NCBI GenBank assembly: GCA_903839675.1
Contig: CAIMDB010000029.1
Location: forward strand, 1-64,000
Length of the DNA stretch: 64,000 nt
Source of the DNA: an uncultured Sphingomonadales bacterium
GTDB lineage: Bacteria; Pseudomonadota; Alphaproteobacteria; Sphingomonadales; Sphingomonadaceae
Direction: 5' to 3'
The notes under the pieces: generated by a model
What the model was told of the DNA's origin: nothing
Seen by the model: the letters and a program-made list of their open reading frames with translations, nothing else
Database searches by the model: none
Shown here: in pieces, positions 16,601-25,157 of the stretch
Numbering within the stretch: the first letter of the stretch is position 1
Layout: each line of letters opens with the position of its first letter
Made by a program: the position numbers and the translations under genes

Positions 16601-16620
16601 AATCCTCACGGGGCATCCAA
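16601..16620 (+). repeat. Attachment site copy at the distal end of the element
   Basis: Identical over 20 bases to 3522-3541 within tRNA-Gln. It carries only the tRNA 3' piece, no cloverleaf, so it is the far junction. Confidence 0.95.
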
Positions 16621-16682
16621 TTTTCGCAAATCACATATAAAGTTGAGGCCGGACGCTTGGTCGCCCGACCCCGTTTGTCGTT

Positions 16683-17078
16683 TCAGCCGCGCTGTTTGGA
16701 CAGCCCGACGCGCAGCCACAGCAGCAAGGCGATGATCACGGCTTCGACGAGGATCGGCTGGATCACGGCGTTACCGCCGCCGTCGATGATGAGGCCGACG
16801 AAGCGGCCGGAGATGGCGACACAGACAAAGACGAGCGCTGCGTTGACCCAGTGGATGCTGCTCCGGATGACGGCGATCAACAGGCAGATGCCCATGCCGC
16901 CGAAGAGGCCCGCAATATCGGCGCGGACCGTCGCCCGGCCGACAAGGCCACCGCCGAGATCGGTCGTGGAGATACCAAGGGCTGGAATGACCTGCTCCAC
17001 CCCGAGCCAAAGCCCAATTGCGAGAACAAGCGAGCCAAGTGCGCCGATGCCGATGAGAATGCGTGGAATGATGACCAT
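16683..17078 (-). CDS. DUF4345 membrane protein
   Basis: 131 residues with four predicted membrane helices (residues 6-27, 55-75, 80-100 and 105-125). The segment GRATVRADIAGLFGGMGICLL and the third-helix SGRFVGLIIDGGGN match the pattern of the DUF4345 family, small inner-membrane proteins of unknown function. It is the first chromosomal gene to the right of the element and is divergent from the J-domain gene. Confidence 0.75.
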   Translation of the reverse strand: MVIIPRILIGIGALGSLVLAIGLWLGVEQVIPALGISTTDLGGGLVGRATVRADIAGLFGGMGICLLIAVIRSSIHWVNAALVFVCVAISGRFVGLIIDGGGNAVIQPILVEAVIIALLLWLRVGLSKQRG

Positions 17079-17210
17079 GTTGAGACCCCTCCTTTTGTTT
17101 TGATCATGGTCCGGTCTGCCACAGGCCGCGTGATTGTCAAACTTGGCAGGGGCGCCAGTCCATCCCTTTGCGGTGGCAAGCGAAGCGGGAATCGCCTAGA
17201 CTGGTTTCTT

Positions 17211-17744
17211 ATGACACGCCGACAGACACGCAGATTGGATTGGGGTTTCCCCCGCTGGCGCGGTTATGGCGCGGAAAGCGAAGCGGTGAAGGTGCGGCTG
17301 TGTGATCGGCATGGCTGCGACTTGCCGGGCGACCGGCCTGCGCCAAAATCGCCCAATAGCCCCGAAAAATGGTGGTTCTGCGAGACGCATGCAGGCGAGT
17401 ACAACAAGAATTGGGATTACTTCGCCGGGCTGACCGCTGAAGAAGCCGCCGAGCGTGAGGCCAATGAACGGCGCGATGCCTCCGGCTATCAGGACCCGAA
17501 ACATTATGGCTGGGCGGGCCCCGGCGATGGCTCCCGCAGCCGCGATGAACTGCGCGCGCTCGATGCGTTGGGGCTAGAGGTCGATGCCGAATTTGACGCG
17601 GTGCGTGTTGCCTGGCGCAAGCTCGCCAAGGAAAACCACCCCGACGTGAAGCCCGGTGATGCCGAGGCCGCTGAGCGCTTCCGCCAGATCCAGGCCGCCT
17701 ACGACGTGCTGCGCGCCGCTGAGGAGCGCCGTCTGGCGCTCTGA
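17211..17744 (+). CDS. J-domain (DnaJ-like) protein
   Basis: 177 residues from the ATG at 17211; an upstream extension of the frame is not credible. The C-terminal 60 residues form a J domain with the helix I-II region (ALDALGLEVDAEFDAVRVAWRKLAKENH), the HPD motif (ENHPDVKPGD) that stimulates DnaK ATPase, and a final helix FRQIQAAYDVLRAAEE. The N-terminal part has a Cys pair region (VRLCDRHGCDLPGD, WWFCETHAGEYN) that may bind metal and could recognise a client, as in alphaproteobacterial J-domain proteins. It is a specialist cochaperone, not DnaJ itself (no G/F or zinc repeats). The stop abuts the stop of the next, convergent gene. Confidence 0.85.
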   Translation: MTRRQTRRLDWGFPRWRGYGAESEAVKVRLCDRHGCDLPGDRPAPKSPNSPEKWWFCETHAGEYNKNWDYFAGLTAEEAAEREANERRDASGYQDPKHYGWAGPGDGSRSRDELRALDALGLEVDAEFDAVRVAWRKLAKENHPDVKPGDAEAAERFRQIQAAYDVLRAAEERRLAL

Positions 17745-18128
17745 TTACTCTTCAAGGCTATCGGGCACAGGGTCCTTGCCGGAGATTTCACGGGCAAGCC
17801 GTTCACATTCGCGGAAGTCGGGCAGGCCGGAAATTTCGAGGACACCGCCTGCAATCGGCTCCCGCACGATGGGGGCGGTGAGCTCCTTGCCATTGAGCAA
17901 AATGGGCAGCGGCTGGCCCGTCATGGACGACGTGAGCTGATGCAGGCGGGAGGCCGCCGTTTCGGCCAGCGTGATCATCAGCACCGGCATGCCGTCTACC
18001 GACGCCACAGCGCGGGCATCAAGGATCTCCGCTTCGGCAAAACGTTCCGGCCCGATGCGGAAATCGCGCGCGGCAAAAGCGGGGGACGCCACCATCAGCG
18101 CGGCGATAAACATCAGCAATCTGGTCAT
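17745..18128 (-). CDS. Exported protein resembling the SecD P1-head domain
   Basis: 127 residues from the ATG at 18128 (GGGGGC upstream; a start five codons earlier is possible). Signal peptide (LLMFIAALMVASPAFAA), then one domain with PVLMITLAETAASRLHQLTSSMTGQPLPILLNG, PIVREPIAGGVLEISGLPDF and a final helix. This is the layout of the P1 head of SecD (strand, helix, GxxLaIxLDGxV, PxIxxxIxGG, xISG, helix), which in SecD caps substrates in the periplasm. Here it is free-standing, so a role in assisting export or binding unfolded protein is inference. Confidence 0.65.
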   Translation of the reverse strand: MTRLLMFIAALMVASPAFAARDFRIGPERFAEAEILDARAVASVDGMPVLMITLAETAASRLHQLTSSMTGQPLPILLNGKELTAPIVREPIAGGVLEISGLPDFRECERLAREISGKDPVPDSLEE

Positions 18129-18180
18129 GCGCGGTGCCCCCAATTCAATCCATCTATCGTCCGCTTGGACAGAAGGGCTG

Positions 18181-18588
18181 TCAACCCGCGACGCGTGCCG
18201 CGGTTTCGCGGATTAGCGCGATCATATTGGGGATGCCCTGTGTCCGGTTGGAGGACAGTTGGTTCTTGAGGTCAAACGGGGCGAGCGCGCCTTCAATGTC
18301 GGTCGCCAGAATGTCGGCGGCAGGCGCGTCCTGCACGGTTTTCAGCACCAGTGCGATGATGCCCTTGGTGATGGCGGCATTGCTGTCCGCCAGAAAATGG
18401 AGGTGCCCCCCATCTTGCGCGGCGGGATAAACCCAGACGCTGGCGGAGCAGCCACGCACAAGTGTCGCATCGGTTTTGAGCGCGTCGGGCATGGGTTCCA
18501 GTTCGCGCCCCAAATCGATCAAAAGGCGATAGCGGTCGTCGCCGTCGAGGAACTCATATTCCTCCTGAATATCTTTAAGGCTGGTCAT
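18181..18588 (-). CDS. sufE: Cysteine desulfuration protein SufE
   Basis: 135 residues, normal for SufE. It accepts persulfide from a SufS-type desulfurase on its conserved Cys and passes sulfur to the SufBCD iron-sulfur scaffold. Signatures are DDRYRLLIDLGRELEPMP, LVRGCSASVWVYPAA with the acceptor Cys, and LSSNRTQGIPNMIALIRE at the C-terminus. No other suf genes are here; it is 8 bases downstream of the CBS-domain gene, same strand. Confidence 0.93.
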   Translation of the reverse strand: MTSLKDIQEEYEFLDGDDRYRLLIDLGRELEPMPDALKTDATLVRGCSASVWVYPAAQDGGHLHFLADSNAAITKGIIALVLKTVQDAPAADILATDIEGALAPFDLKNQLSSNRTQGIPNMIALIRETAARVAG

Positions 18589-18596
18589 GGTTTTCT

Positions 18597-19919
18597 CTAG
18601 TGCGCGGTTTCGACGAGGATCTTGTCGATCTTGCGACCGTCCATATCGATGATTTCAAAGCGGTAGCCTTGGTCGATGAACGACTCCCCGGTGGTCGGGA
18701 TGCGCTTCATGCGGTCGAGCACAAAGCCGGCGACGGTTGCATAGTCGCGGTCTTCTTCAAGGCTGATGCCAATGCGTTCGGAAAGGCCATCGGCGGTGGC
18801 CCACCCAGAGACGAGCAGGCTGCCATCCTCGCGCTCAAAGATCGCCGGTTCCTCGCCGTCATCCTGATCGGACACGAAATCCCCCGCAATCGCAGAGAGG
18901 AGGTCCGCAGGCGTGACGATCCCTTCAAAATGCCCATATTCGTCGTGGACAAGGGCAACGGGCACATCGGCATCGCGCAGCACTTCCAGCACGTCCATCG
19001 CATCGACCTGATCCGGGATGATCGGTGCGCGCTTCATCAGCACCTTGAGGTCGAGCTTCTTGCCGGTGAGTTCTGCGGCCAGCAGATCGCGCGCGGAGAC
19101 GACCCCCACAATTTCATCGACGGAGCCGCGCGCGATGAGCAGGCGGCTGTGCGGGGAGGCGAGGACCGCCTGATGGATCGTTTTGGCGTCTGCCTTTTCA
19201 TCGAGCCAGTCAATTTCGGTGCGCGGTGTCATCACTTCACGCACCGGCCGGTCGGCGAGGCGGACGACGCCTGAAATGATAGCGCGTTCGCTTTCTTCGA
19301 TCACGCCGGACTTAGAGGCTTCCGCGACAATCAGGTGCAGTTCTTCCGCGGTCACATGATTTTCCGATTCGCGGTTCATGCCGAGGATGCGGAAGATGAG
19401 TGCGCTGGTGCGGTCGAGCAGCCAGACCAGAGGGGCCGTGACGCGCGAGAGGACAACCATCGGCATCGCCATGACGACGGCAATCGGTTCTGGCGCGCGC
19501 AGGGCGAATTGCTTGGGCACCAGTTCCCCCACGATCAGCGAGGTGAAGGTGGTGAGGCCGACGACGAGCGTGAAGGAAATATCGTCAGACCATTGGGCAG
19601 GGAAGCCAAGCAGCAGGAGGCGTTCTGCGACCGGGCCGCCAAGGCTGGCGCCCGAATATGCACCTGCGATGATGCCGATCAGCGTGATGCCGATCTGGAC
19701 GGTGGACAGGAACCGCCCGGGATTGGACGCCAATAGCAGCGCGGTTTTAGCGCCGCGCAACTGGCTCTTCTTCGTGATCGATTCCAACCGGGCCCGGCGG
19801 GCGGAGACAATGGCCAGTTCCGACATGGCCAAAACGCCGTTGAGCGCGATCAAGGCAAGGATGATCGCGATATCGCCCCAAGGGAACGGGGTCAGGGGAA
19901 TGGGAAGGGCTGTAGCCAT
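18597..19919 (-). CDS. CorC/HlyC-type (CBS-domain) transporter-associated membrane protein
   Basis: 440 residues. Residues 5-200 form the DUF21 membrane domain with four helices (IAIILALIALNGVLAMSELAIV, etc.). Two CBS domains follow (residues about 215-330, EVMTPRTEIDWLDEK and VPVALVHDEYGHFEGIVTP), then the CorC/HlyC C-terminal domain (SGWATADGLSERIGISL). The family (YfjD/YtfL/TlyC-like) is often annotated hemolysin, but is now linked to magnesium and divalent-cation transport. Close downstream lies sufE. The exact ion is not inferable. Confidence 0.85.
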   Translation of the reverse strand: MATALPIPLTPFPWGDIAIILALIALNGVLAMSELAIVSARRARLESITKKSQLRGAKTALLLASNPGRFLSTVQIGITLIGIIAGAYSGASLGGPVAERLLLLGFPAQWSDDISFTLVVGLTTFTSLIVGELVPKQFALRAPEPIAVVMAMPMVVLSRVTAPLVWLLDRTSALIFRILGMNRESENHVTAEELHLIVAEASKSGVIEESERAIISGVVRLADRPVREVMTPRTEIDWLDEKADAKTIHQAVLASPHSRLLIARGSVDEIVGVVSARDLLAAELTGKKLDLKVLMKRAPIIPDQVDAMDVLEVLRDADVPVALVHDEYGHFEGIVTPADLLSAIAGDFVSDQDDGEEPAIFEREDGSLLVSGWATADGLSERIGISLEEDRDYATVAGFVLDRMKRIPTTGESFIDQGYRFEIIDMDGRKIDKILVETAH

Positions 19920-19987
19920 TGGTTGCGGAGCTTATGGCAGATTGTAGGCCAAGGGCTCAAGTGTTCTGCGAAATGAGATCACTTTGC

Positions 19988-20440
19988 TTATCGTTTCGAC
20001 GCGAAAAACGCCCGAAGTTGGTCCGATGCTTGCGCCTCACCAAGCCCGGAATAGACATCTGGCCGGTGGTGGCAGGTCGGCTGGGTAAAGATGCGCGGGC
20101 CATGATCGACGCCGCCGCCCTTGGGGTCGGGCGCTGCATAATAGACGCGGGCGATTCGCGCATGGGCGATGGCCCCGGCGCACATCGGGCATGGTTCCAG
20201 AGTCACCCACAGGTCGCAATCGTCGAGCCGTTCATTGCCGAGCGCGCGCGCAGCAGCTCGGATGGCCTCCATTTCCGCATGGGCCGTCGGGTCTTTCGAA
20301 GCCCGCATCGTATTGGCGCAAGCCGCGATTTCCACGCCATTGCGTACGATAACAGCCCCCACGGGGACTTCGCCGGCCTGTGCCGCCTCTTGCGCGAGAT
20401 CCAGCGCACGTTGCATGAAGGGGGAGAGGGGAATTTCCAT
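19988..20440 (-). CDS. tadA: tRNA-specific adenosine deaminase TadA
   Basis: 150 residues. TadA converts A34 to inosine in tRNA-Arg(ACG), required for decoding. The catalytic zinc site shows as HAEMEAIR (His and the proton-shuttling Glu) and EPCPMCAGAIAHARI (two Cys). The segment VGAVIVRNG is typical and the length matches the family. It is divergent from rpmB with about 100 bases between. Confidence 0.94.
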   Translation of the reverse strand: MEIPLSPFMQRALDLAQEAAQAGEVPVGAVIVRNGVEIAACANTMRASKDPTAHAEMEAIRAAARALGNERLDDCDLWVTLEPCPMCAGAIAHARIARVYYAAPDPKGGGVDHGPRIFTQPTCHHRPDVYSGLGEAQASDQLRAFFASKR

Positions 20441-20466
20441 TGGCCTGCCTTAAGCCTGCCTTTGGC

Positions 20467-20495
20467 TTGACGAAAGCACCTTCCACGGTTAGGTG
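20467..20495 (+). promoter_or_regulatory. Possible rpmB promoter
   Basis: TTGACG at 20467-20472 is followed after 17 bases by TAGGTG. The -35 is good, the -10 weak. Confidence 0.3.
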
Positions 20496-20540
20496 CGCAG
20501 CCTTTCCGAATTCATTGATTCAACTTCAGGACGAACACAC

Positions 20541-20828
20541 ATGTCGCGCATTTGCGAACTGACTGGCAAGGGCCGCCAGGTGGGCAACAACGTTTCCCAC
20601 GCGAATAACAAGACCAAGCGGACTTTCCTGCCGAACCTGCAGAATGTCACGCTGATCTCCGAATCGCTTGAAAAGAGCGTTCGTCTGCGTGTTTCGACCA
20701 ACGGTTTGCGTTCGGTTGAGCATGTCGGCGGCCTCGACAACTGGCTGATCAAGACCTCGGACGAAAAGCTGAGCCTGAAGGCCCGTCGCCTGAAGCGCGA
20801 AGTCGCCAAGAAGGCGGTCGCCGCTTAA
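20541..20828 (+). CDS. rpmB: 50S ribosomal protein L28
   Basis: 95 residues from the ATG at 20541, with AGGACGA upstream; a longer frame of 16 extra residues is not plausible. The N-terminus [20 protein letters not shown] and [15 protein letters not shown] are characteristic, and the C-terminus is extended relative to the 78-residue E. coli protein, as in other alphaproteobacteria. The stop codon overlaps the stop of the convergent gene (TTAA), so transcripts must collide or be terminated inside coding sequence. Confidence 0.96.
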   Translation: MSRICELTGKGRQVGNNVSHANNKTKRTFLPNLQNVTLISESLEKSVRLRVSTNGLRSVEHVGGLDNWLIKTSDEKLSLKARRLKREVAKKAVAA

Positions 20829-21802
20829 TCTTTCAGCGCAAACTTCAGCAGGTAAGACTGCTGGAGTGGCCAGAAATTATCATCAGAGGCGAGCCAGATG
20901 ATGGTTCGCCTCTTTTCTTGCGTCACGGCCAGAGCCTCAAAATTATCAACGAGCGTCGGCGCCTCCAGCCGGGCGATCTCTTTTCCCTTCAGGAGCATGC
21001 CGGGGCGCACGGCTTTCGGTATGTCCATGATGTAGAGCCGATTGCGGAACCACTGGCGCGCTGAAAACAGGCGGTAGAGCACAAGCAGCCGTCCGTCCGG
21101 CAACTGAGCTGCATCAACCGGCAAATAACCCCGCGGCCGGTCCAGGATCGCCGTGACCGGTTTGATCGCCGGGTTCAGGGAATCGCCCTTGAAGATGAGC
21201 ACTGGCGTCAACTGCCCCGAATCATCGGGGTCCGCCTCTGCAAAGACCAGCATCCGCCCATCGCGCAGCCGCACCATGGCTTCGGGTCCGTAGGTGATCT
21301 GCCAATTTTTCATTTCCGGCCGCGCAATCGAGGTGGCACGCCCGCGCTCGCCGGAGAAGCGGCACAGCAGGTTCGTGTTTTCCAACCCAATCCAGCTTTG
21401 GCCGCTGACAGGATCAACGGTGAGCGATTCGGTATCCTGCTTTTCTTTGATCCAGTGAAAGCCGCAGCCTTTAGGGACTTCGGAAAGCTTGCCGGTGATC
21501 GCCGATCCGGAGGGGAGTGGAATATCGAGCATGGCGCCTGCGTCAGAGATCAGCCGCAGCCCGCCTTTGTGCGGCACCATGGCGGACCACCCGCCAAAAT
21601 CTGGATGTCCAGAACGCATCGTCCAGCCTGCCAGATAAAGAAGCTTCCCTGCTTGCCGTAAATGGTTCGAGTCCTTGGACAATTTTGTCGGCTCGAGTGC
21701 GATGCGTATCCATTGAGGGGCAATCGGCATCTGGCCAACCTTGGCCGATGACGCGCAGAAAAGGAGCACACAAAACAGCAGGGCAAGACCGATCCGGCGC
21801 AT
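20825..21802 (-). CDS. Exported esterase-like activity of phytase family protein
   Basis: About 325 residues. The second ATG (21802) has GGAGG five bases before it; a start at 21817 is the alternative. Signal peptide ([20 protein letters not shown]), then a beta-propeller-type sequence rich in Trp and Gly ([35 protein letters not shown]-like DNFEALAV near the C-terminus). The family is named for an esterase-like activity reported for phytases; the in vivo substrate is unknown. Periplasmic. It converges on rpmB. Confidence 0.7.
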   Translation of the reverse strand: MRRIGLALLFCVLLFCASSAKVGQMPIAPQWIRIALEPTKLSKDSNHLRQAGKLLYLAGWTMRSGHPDFGGWSAMVPHKGGLRLISDAGAMLDIPLPSGSAITGKLSEVPKGCGFHWIKEKQDTESLTVDPVSGQSWIGLENTNLLCRFSGERGRATSIARPEMKNWQITYGPEAMVRLRDGRMLVFAEADPDDSGQLTPVLIFKGDSLNPAIKPVTAILDRPRGYLPVDAAQLPDGRLLVLYRLFSARQWFRNRLYIMDIPKAVRPGMLLKGKEIARLEAPTLVDNFEALAVTQEKRRTIIWLASDDNFWPLQQSYLLKFALKD

Positions 21803-21990
21803 CATCCCCTCCGCCATTAGCCGAACGACAGGCTATTCCTAGCCCCGCTCAATTCTGAACGGCGGCTAACGAACACATTCAGCAAAGGTCCAATCGGGCG
21901 TGGCCATAAGGCCAGTGTCGACGACGCCGGGATGAGCCTGACACCGCCGACGTGTTTGGTCGATGCGTTGCGTCAAGTTGGAGAGGTTCG

Positions 21991-22431
21991 ATGAACAAGA
22001 AGCTGGTCAATCTGGGTGCCGCTGCCGCGATGGCAGTGACGACCCTTATCCCCGCCGCACCTGCGTTCGCGCATGACGGCGGGCATGGCGACGACGGCTA
22101 TTATCAGGAGCGTGGCTATGGCGACGGTTACTACGACCGGCGCGGCTATCGCGGGGTGCGCTATGACAGGCGCGGCGGCCAGTATGACGCCCGATATGAT
22201 GCGCGGTACGACAATGGCGGCACCTATCGGGACCAGTCCTATCGCTATCGCGGTCAGCGCTGCGGCAAAGGCACGACCGGCCTGATCATCGGTGCGGTGG
22301 CCGGTGGCCTGCTTGGTCGGTCGATCGTCGGGTATCGAGGAGACCGCACGGCAGGCGCGATTGTCGGGGCTGGTGTCGGCGCCCTTGCGGGCCGCGCCAT
22401 CGACAAATCTGATGATCGCGGTCGCTGCTGA
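21991..22431 (+). CDS. Glycine-zipper outer-membrane/periplasmic protein
   Basis: 146 residues, GAGAGG upstream of the ATG at 21991. Signal peptide (ends AAPAFAHD), then a Tyr/Arg/Gly/Asp-rich low-complexity region (GYGDGYYDRRGYRG), then a Gly-zipper (TGLIIGAVAGGLLGRSIVGY, AGAIVGAGVGALAGRAI). Glycine-zipper 2TM-type domains are found in small envelope proteins such as Rick_17kDa antigens. Function unknown; two Cys (QRCGK and the final C) may pair. The gene is followed by a long terminator-bearing gap. Confidence 0.75.
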   Translation: MNKKLVNLGAAAAMAVTTLIPAAPAFAHDGGHGDDGYYQERGYGDGYYDRRGYRGVRYDRRGGQYDARYDARYDNGGTYRDQSYRYRGQRCGKGTTGLIIGAVAGGLLGRSIVGYRGDRTAGAIVGAGVGALAGRAIDKSDDRGRC

Positions 22432-22609
22432 TCAAGAATTCCTGACCCCTCCCGATGGGCTGGCCCGTGTAGCATAAGGGCCTGCGTATCGCTCATCGGG
22501 AACCTGGTCCCGGTCTTGCCTTCGGGCAGCCGGGCCTTCGTTGCAGATTGGATAGATTTGTAGCGGTCACGGGGGGAAGGGGCCCCAGGGTCGCGTACTT
22601 GGGGGGTAG

Positions 22610-22643
22610 GGGCCGGACCGGAGTATTGGTCCGGCCCTTATTT
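22610..22643 (+). terminator. Rho-independent terminator
   Basis: Ten-bp perfect stem GGGCCGGACC (22610-22619) and GGTCCGGCCC (22628-22637) with an 8-base loop, followed by TTATTTTA. It ends transcripts reading rightwards, i.e. from the glycine-zipper gene 180 bases upstream or a possible small RNA. Confidence 0.8.
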
Positions 22644-22656
22644 TATGTGGGCCAAT

Positions 22657-23571
22657 TTACGGCGCGGACATTGGTCCGGCGAGGGTTTGCGGATCAATCC
22701 GCTCCTCATTCCACTTCATGCCCCAGTGCAGATGCGGCCCTGTTGCCCGCCCGGTTGCGCCGATGGCGCCGAGCAACTGGCCCTGCCGGACCACATCGCC
22801 CTTTTTCACATCGATCCGCGACAGATGCAGGAACGCGCTGTTGAGCCCGCCGCCATGGTCAATCATCAGCAGATTGCCTTCGAGCGTGAACGGACTTGCC
22901 GCCGCCAGCGTCACGACGCCGTTCGCAGGGGCGTAGACAGGCGCACCGGTGCCGCCTGCGACATCGACGCCATTGTGGGGGGCGCCGGGCTCTCCGGCGT
23001 AAATGCGTTGCGATCCAAACACGCCGCTAATGCGGCCCTTGGCGGGCCAGATGAATTTCTGCCGCCAGCCGTCGGCATCGACGACCATCCGCCGTGCGGC
23101 GTTGATCTGCGCCAGCTCACCCGGCCTGCGCGCCTGAAACTCGGCAGAGGGTTGGGAATAGCGGCGCAGCGTTTTGAGGTTCTCAATCCGCCATTGCCGA
23201 GGGGCGACGCTGATCTTGTCAGTCACGGCGCGCCCATCGGCCAGAAAGGCGGTAATGGTCGCTGTCGGCTGATGGTCCCTGCCAAAGCCGATGCCAAAGC
23301 GGCCATCTGGGGCAAAGCGGACGTCCGCGCCTTCAATCACCAGACGGACGGTGCCTTTGGGTGCCCAGCCAAGGGCGTAGCTGCCCTGTTGTGCAGGCTG
23401 GTTCAGCCGGAAGACGCCCAGAGCAACGGGCGGGGCAGGTTCTGCGGGGCGCGCTGAGGGGAGGGGAGCCGCGGATTGGCTTGCGCGCACATTGGCTGCT
23501 GGGGCTCCAATACAGCTGCCCGGAATTGTGCCCAGCAACAGGGCGACCAGCGCGGTCCGCGGCAGGGTCAT
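22657..23571 (-). CDS. M23-family (LytM-type) peptidase
   Basis: 304 residues from the ATG at 23571, which overlaps the DUF2093 stop. Signal peptide (PRTALVALLLGTIPGSC, possibly a lipobox ending in Cys), Pro/Ala-rich linker, then the LytM endopeptidase domain with GAPHNGVDVAGGTGAPVYAP (His and Asp of the zinc site) and ATGPHLHWGMKWN (HLH). The zinc residues are present, so it should be an active peptidoglycan hydrolase in the periplasm, likely for septal or sidewall remodelling. Cotranscribed with the DUF2093 gene. Confidence 0.88.
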   Translation of the reverse strand: MTLPRTALVALLLGTIPGSCIGAPAANVRASQSAAPLPSARPAEPAPPVALGVFRLNQPAQQGSYALGWAPKGTVRLVIEGADVRFAPDGRFGIGFGRDHQPTATITAFLADGRAVTDKISVAPRQWRIENLKTLRRYSQPSAEFQARRPGELAQINAARRMVVDADGWRQKFIWPAKGRISGVFGSQRIYAGEPGAPHNGVDVAGGTGAPVYAPANGVVTLAAASPFTLEGNLLMIDHGGGLNSAFLHLSRIDVKKGDVVRQGQLLGAIGATGRATGPHLHWGMKWNEERIDPQTLAGPMSAP

Positions 23572-23765
23572 CCCTCGACGGCGGCTCTGGCTGCAATTTC
23601 GGCGGTGGAATAGGCTTCCTGCTTTGCGACGCTCCAATAGCGCAGCGATTCGAGCGAGACGGGATGGCCGGTCTTGGCGCACACCACATGATCCCCTTGG
23701 GCCAGCACGCGAAATCCGTTCGCCATATAGAATAATCGAGCGGGGCGGCCTTGGGACATCAACAT
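23568..23765 (-). CDS. DUF2093 protein
   Basis: 65 residues. Short protein with YMANGFRVLAQGDHVVCAKTGHPVSLESLRYWSVAKQEAY, which is the pattern of the DUF2093 family of alphaproteobacteria; the role is unknown. The sequence places a Cys-x-x-x-Gly-His region near a Trp-rich helix. It sits 14 bases downstream of xseA and overlaps the M23 gene by 4 bases (ATGA), so these form one operon. Confidence 0.85.
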   Translation of the reverse strand: MLMSQGRPARLFYMANGFRVLAQGDHVVCAKTGHPVSLESLRYWSVAKQEAYSTAEIAARAAVEG

Positions 23766-23779
23766 TGGGTTTCCTTTAC

Positions 23780-25147
23780 TCAGAACAGATCAGGCTGTTC
23801 GGACTTTGGCTTTACATAAGGCGCAGCGCCGCTGCGCTCAACCCGTGCGTCAACCGATCCATCGGCAAAGCGCAACACAAGAGCGCCTGCGGCCTTGGCA
23901 TCAGCAGCGGAGATGACCGTCCCGCCCGCCCGACGTTCCACCCGGGCATAGCCGCGTTCCAGCACCCGATCCGGGTTGAGCGAGGTTGCGACGCGCCATA
24001 ACTGATCCAATTGACTGCGGGCACCATCAAGCCGCTGGGTCAGCATCGCGGGCCGGAGGGCCCCGGCGGCTTGCGCCAATTCCCCCCGCGCCTCTGCCAC
24101 GACATGCGATAGGCCCCGCTTCAGGCGGTCACTCAACTCATCAACCCGCTGGCTTTGCGGGCCGAGCAGTGTTTCAGGCGTCGGCAGGCGGCGCGTGGCA
24201 TTGTCCAGCTTCTCGCCTGCGCGCTCGCGATAGCGCTGGACGCAGCGCAATGACCGCGCGCCATAGCTCTGTAAGCCCGCCAGAAGCTCCGTACGCACCG
24301 GTACGGCCATTTCGGCCGCTGCCGTCGGCGTTGGGGCCCGCACGTCTGCAGCATGGTCGCACAGCGTCGTATCGGTCTCATGCCCGACCGCAGAGATGAT
24401 CGGGATCGTGCAGGCAGCAACCGCACGGACGACGACTTCCTCATTAAAACCCCACAGGTCCTCAATAGACCCACCGCCGCGCGCGACGATGACGAGGTCG
24501 GGCCGGTCCGCCCCTTGCATGGCGGAAAAGCCGTTAACGGCAGCGGCAACCTGTTCAGCTGAGCCCGGCCCTTGCACGAGCACCGGCCAGACGATCACCC
24601 GCGTCGGGCAACGGTCGGCAAGCCGGTGGAGGATGTCGCGGATGACAGCGCCGGTGGGTGATGTCACGACACCAATGGTGCGCGGCAGGAAAGGCAGGTC
24701 GCGTTTGCGTTCAGCCGAGAACAGGCCTTCGGCGGCCAGCTTGGCTTTCAGCTTTTCAAGGAGCGCGAGCAGCGCGCCTTCGCCTGCGATCTCCATCGTC
24801 TCGATGACGATCTGATATTTGGACCGGCCGGGATAGGTGGTGAGCTTGCCCGTCGCGATTACTTCAACGCCGTCTTGCGCGTTGAACGCCAGCCGCGCGG
24901 CGCTCCCCTTCCACATGATGCCGTCGATCACGGCATTCTCGTCCTTGAGCGCGAGGTAGAGATGGCCAGACGCCGCGCGCTTGAAGCCCGAAATCTCGCC
25001 CCGGATACGGACGTGGGAGAATCCCTGCTCGACATGACGCTTCAGGAGGTTGGATATTTCACTGACGGAAAGCGCGCCTGCATTGTCGCCTGCGCGTTCG
25101 CCCGCTAACAGGCCCATCTTGCCTTCGGGCGCATCATCAAAGGGCAT
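23780..25147 (-). CDS. xseA: Exodeoxyribonuclease VII large subunit
   Basis: About 455 residues. XseA with XseB degrades single-stranded DNA from both ends into acid-soluble oligomers. The N-terminal OB-fold begins [29 protein letters not shown]; the nuclease domain includes [18 protein letters not shown] and [21 protein letters not shown], with the C-terminal helical region ending in [10 protein letters not shown]. The ATG at 25147 is preferred (MPFDDAPEG); the ATG at 25159 overlaps the purD start. xseB is not in this window. The start is only ten bases from the divergent purD start. Confidence 0.94.
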   Translation of the reverse strand: MPFDDAPEGKMGLLAGERAGDNAGALSVSEISNLLKRHVEQGFSHVRIRGEISGFKRAASGHLYLALKDENAVIDGIMWKGSAARLAFNAQDGVEVIATGKLTTYPGRSKYQIVIETMEIAGEGALLALLEKLKAKLAAEGLFSAERKRDLPFLPRTIGVVTSPTGAVIRDILHRLADRCPTRVIVWPVLVQGPGSAEQVAAAVNGFSAMQGADRPDLVIVARGGGSIEDLWGFNEEVVVRAVAACTIPIISAVGHETDTTLCDHAADVRAPTPTAAAEMAVPVRTELLAGLQSYGARSLRCVQRYRERAGEKLDNATRRLPTPETLLGPQSQRVDELSDRLKRGLSHVVAEARGELAQAAGALRPAMLTQRLDGARSQLDQLWRVATSLNPDRVLERGYARVERRAGGTVISAADAKAAGALVLRFADGSVDARVERSGAAPYVKPKSEQPDLF

Positions 25148-25157
25148 TTCGGCGGGC

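Larger units (their letters stand above)
3522..16620. mobile_element. 13-kb integrative element in tRNA-Gln (satellite-like genomic island)
   Basis: The region is bounded by the 20-bp direct repeat of the tRNA 3' end and carries a tyrosine integrase next to the distal repeat, an AlpA-like regulator, a RepB-like primase, a DUF3987 helicase-like protein, an integrase relic and a block of mostly exported proteins. Base composition in the left half is visibly more AT-rich than the flanks. No virion or conjugation genes are visible. The content matches integrative elements with their own primase, such as P4-like satellites; whether it is mobilised by a helper phage is inference. The pre-insertion chromosome would have run from 3541 directly to 16621. 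Confidence 0.93.

Noticed and set aside
3522-16620. Prophage
   Set aside because: No capsid, tail, portal, large terminase or lysis genes are visible, so it is not a complete phage.
16851-17210. Upstream extension of the J-domain frame
   Set aside because: This part is antisense to the DUF4345 gene and lacks a start signal; the ATG at 17211 fits the gene.
18600-19274. 224-codon open frame on the plus strand
   Set aside because: Shadow of the CorC-type gene.
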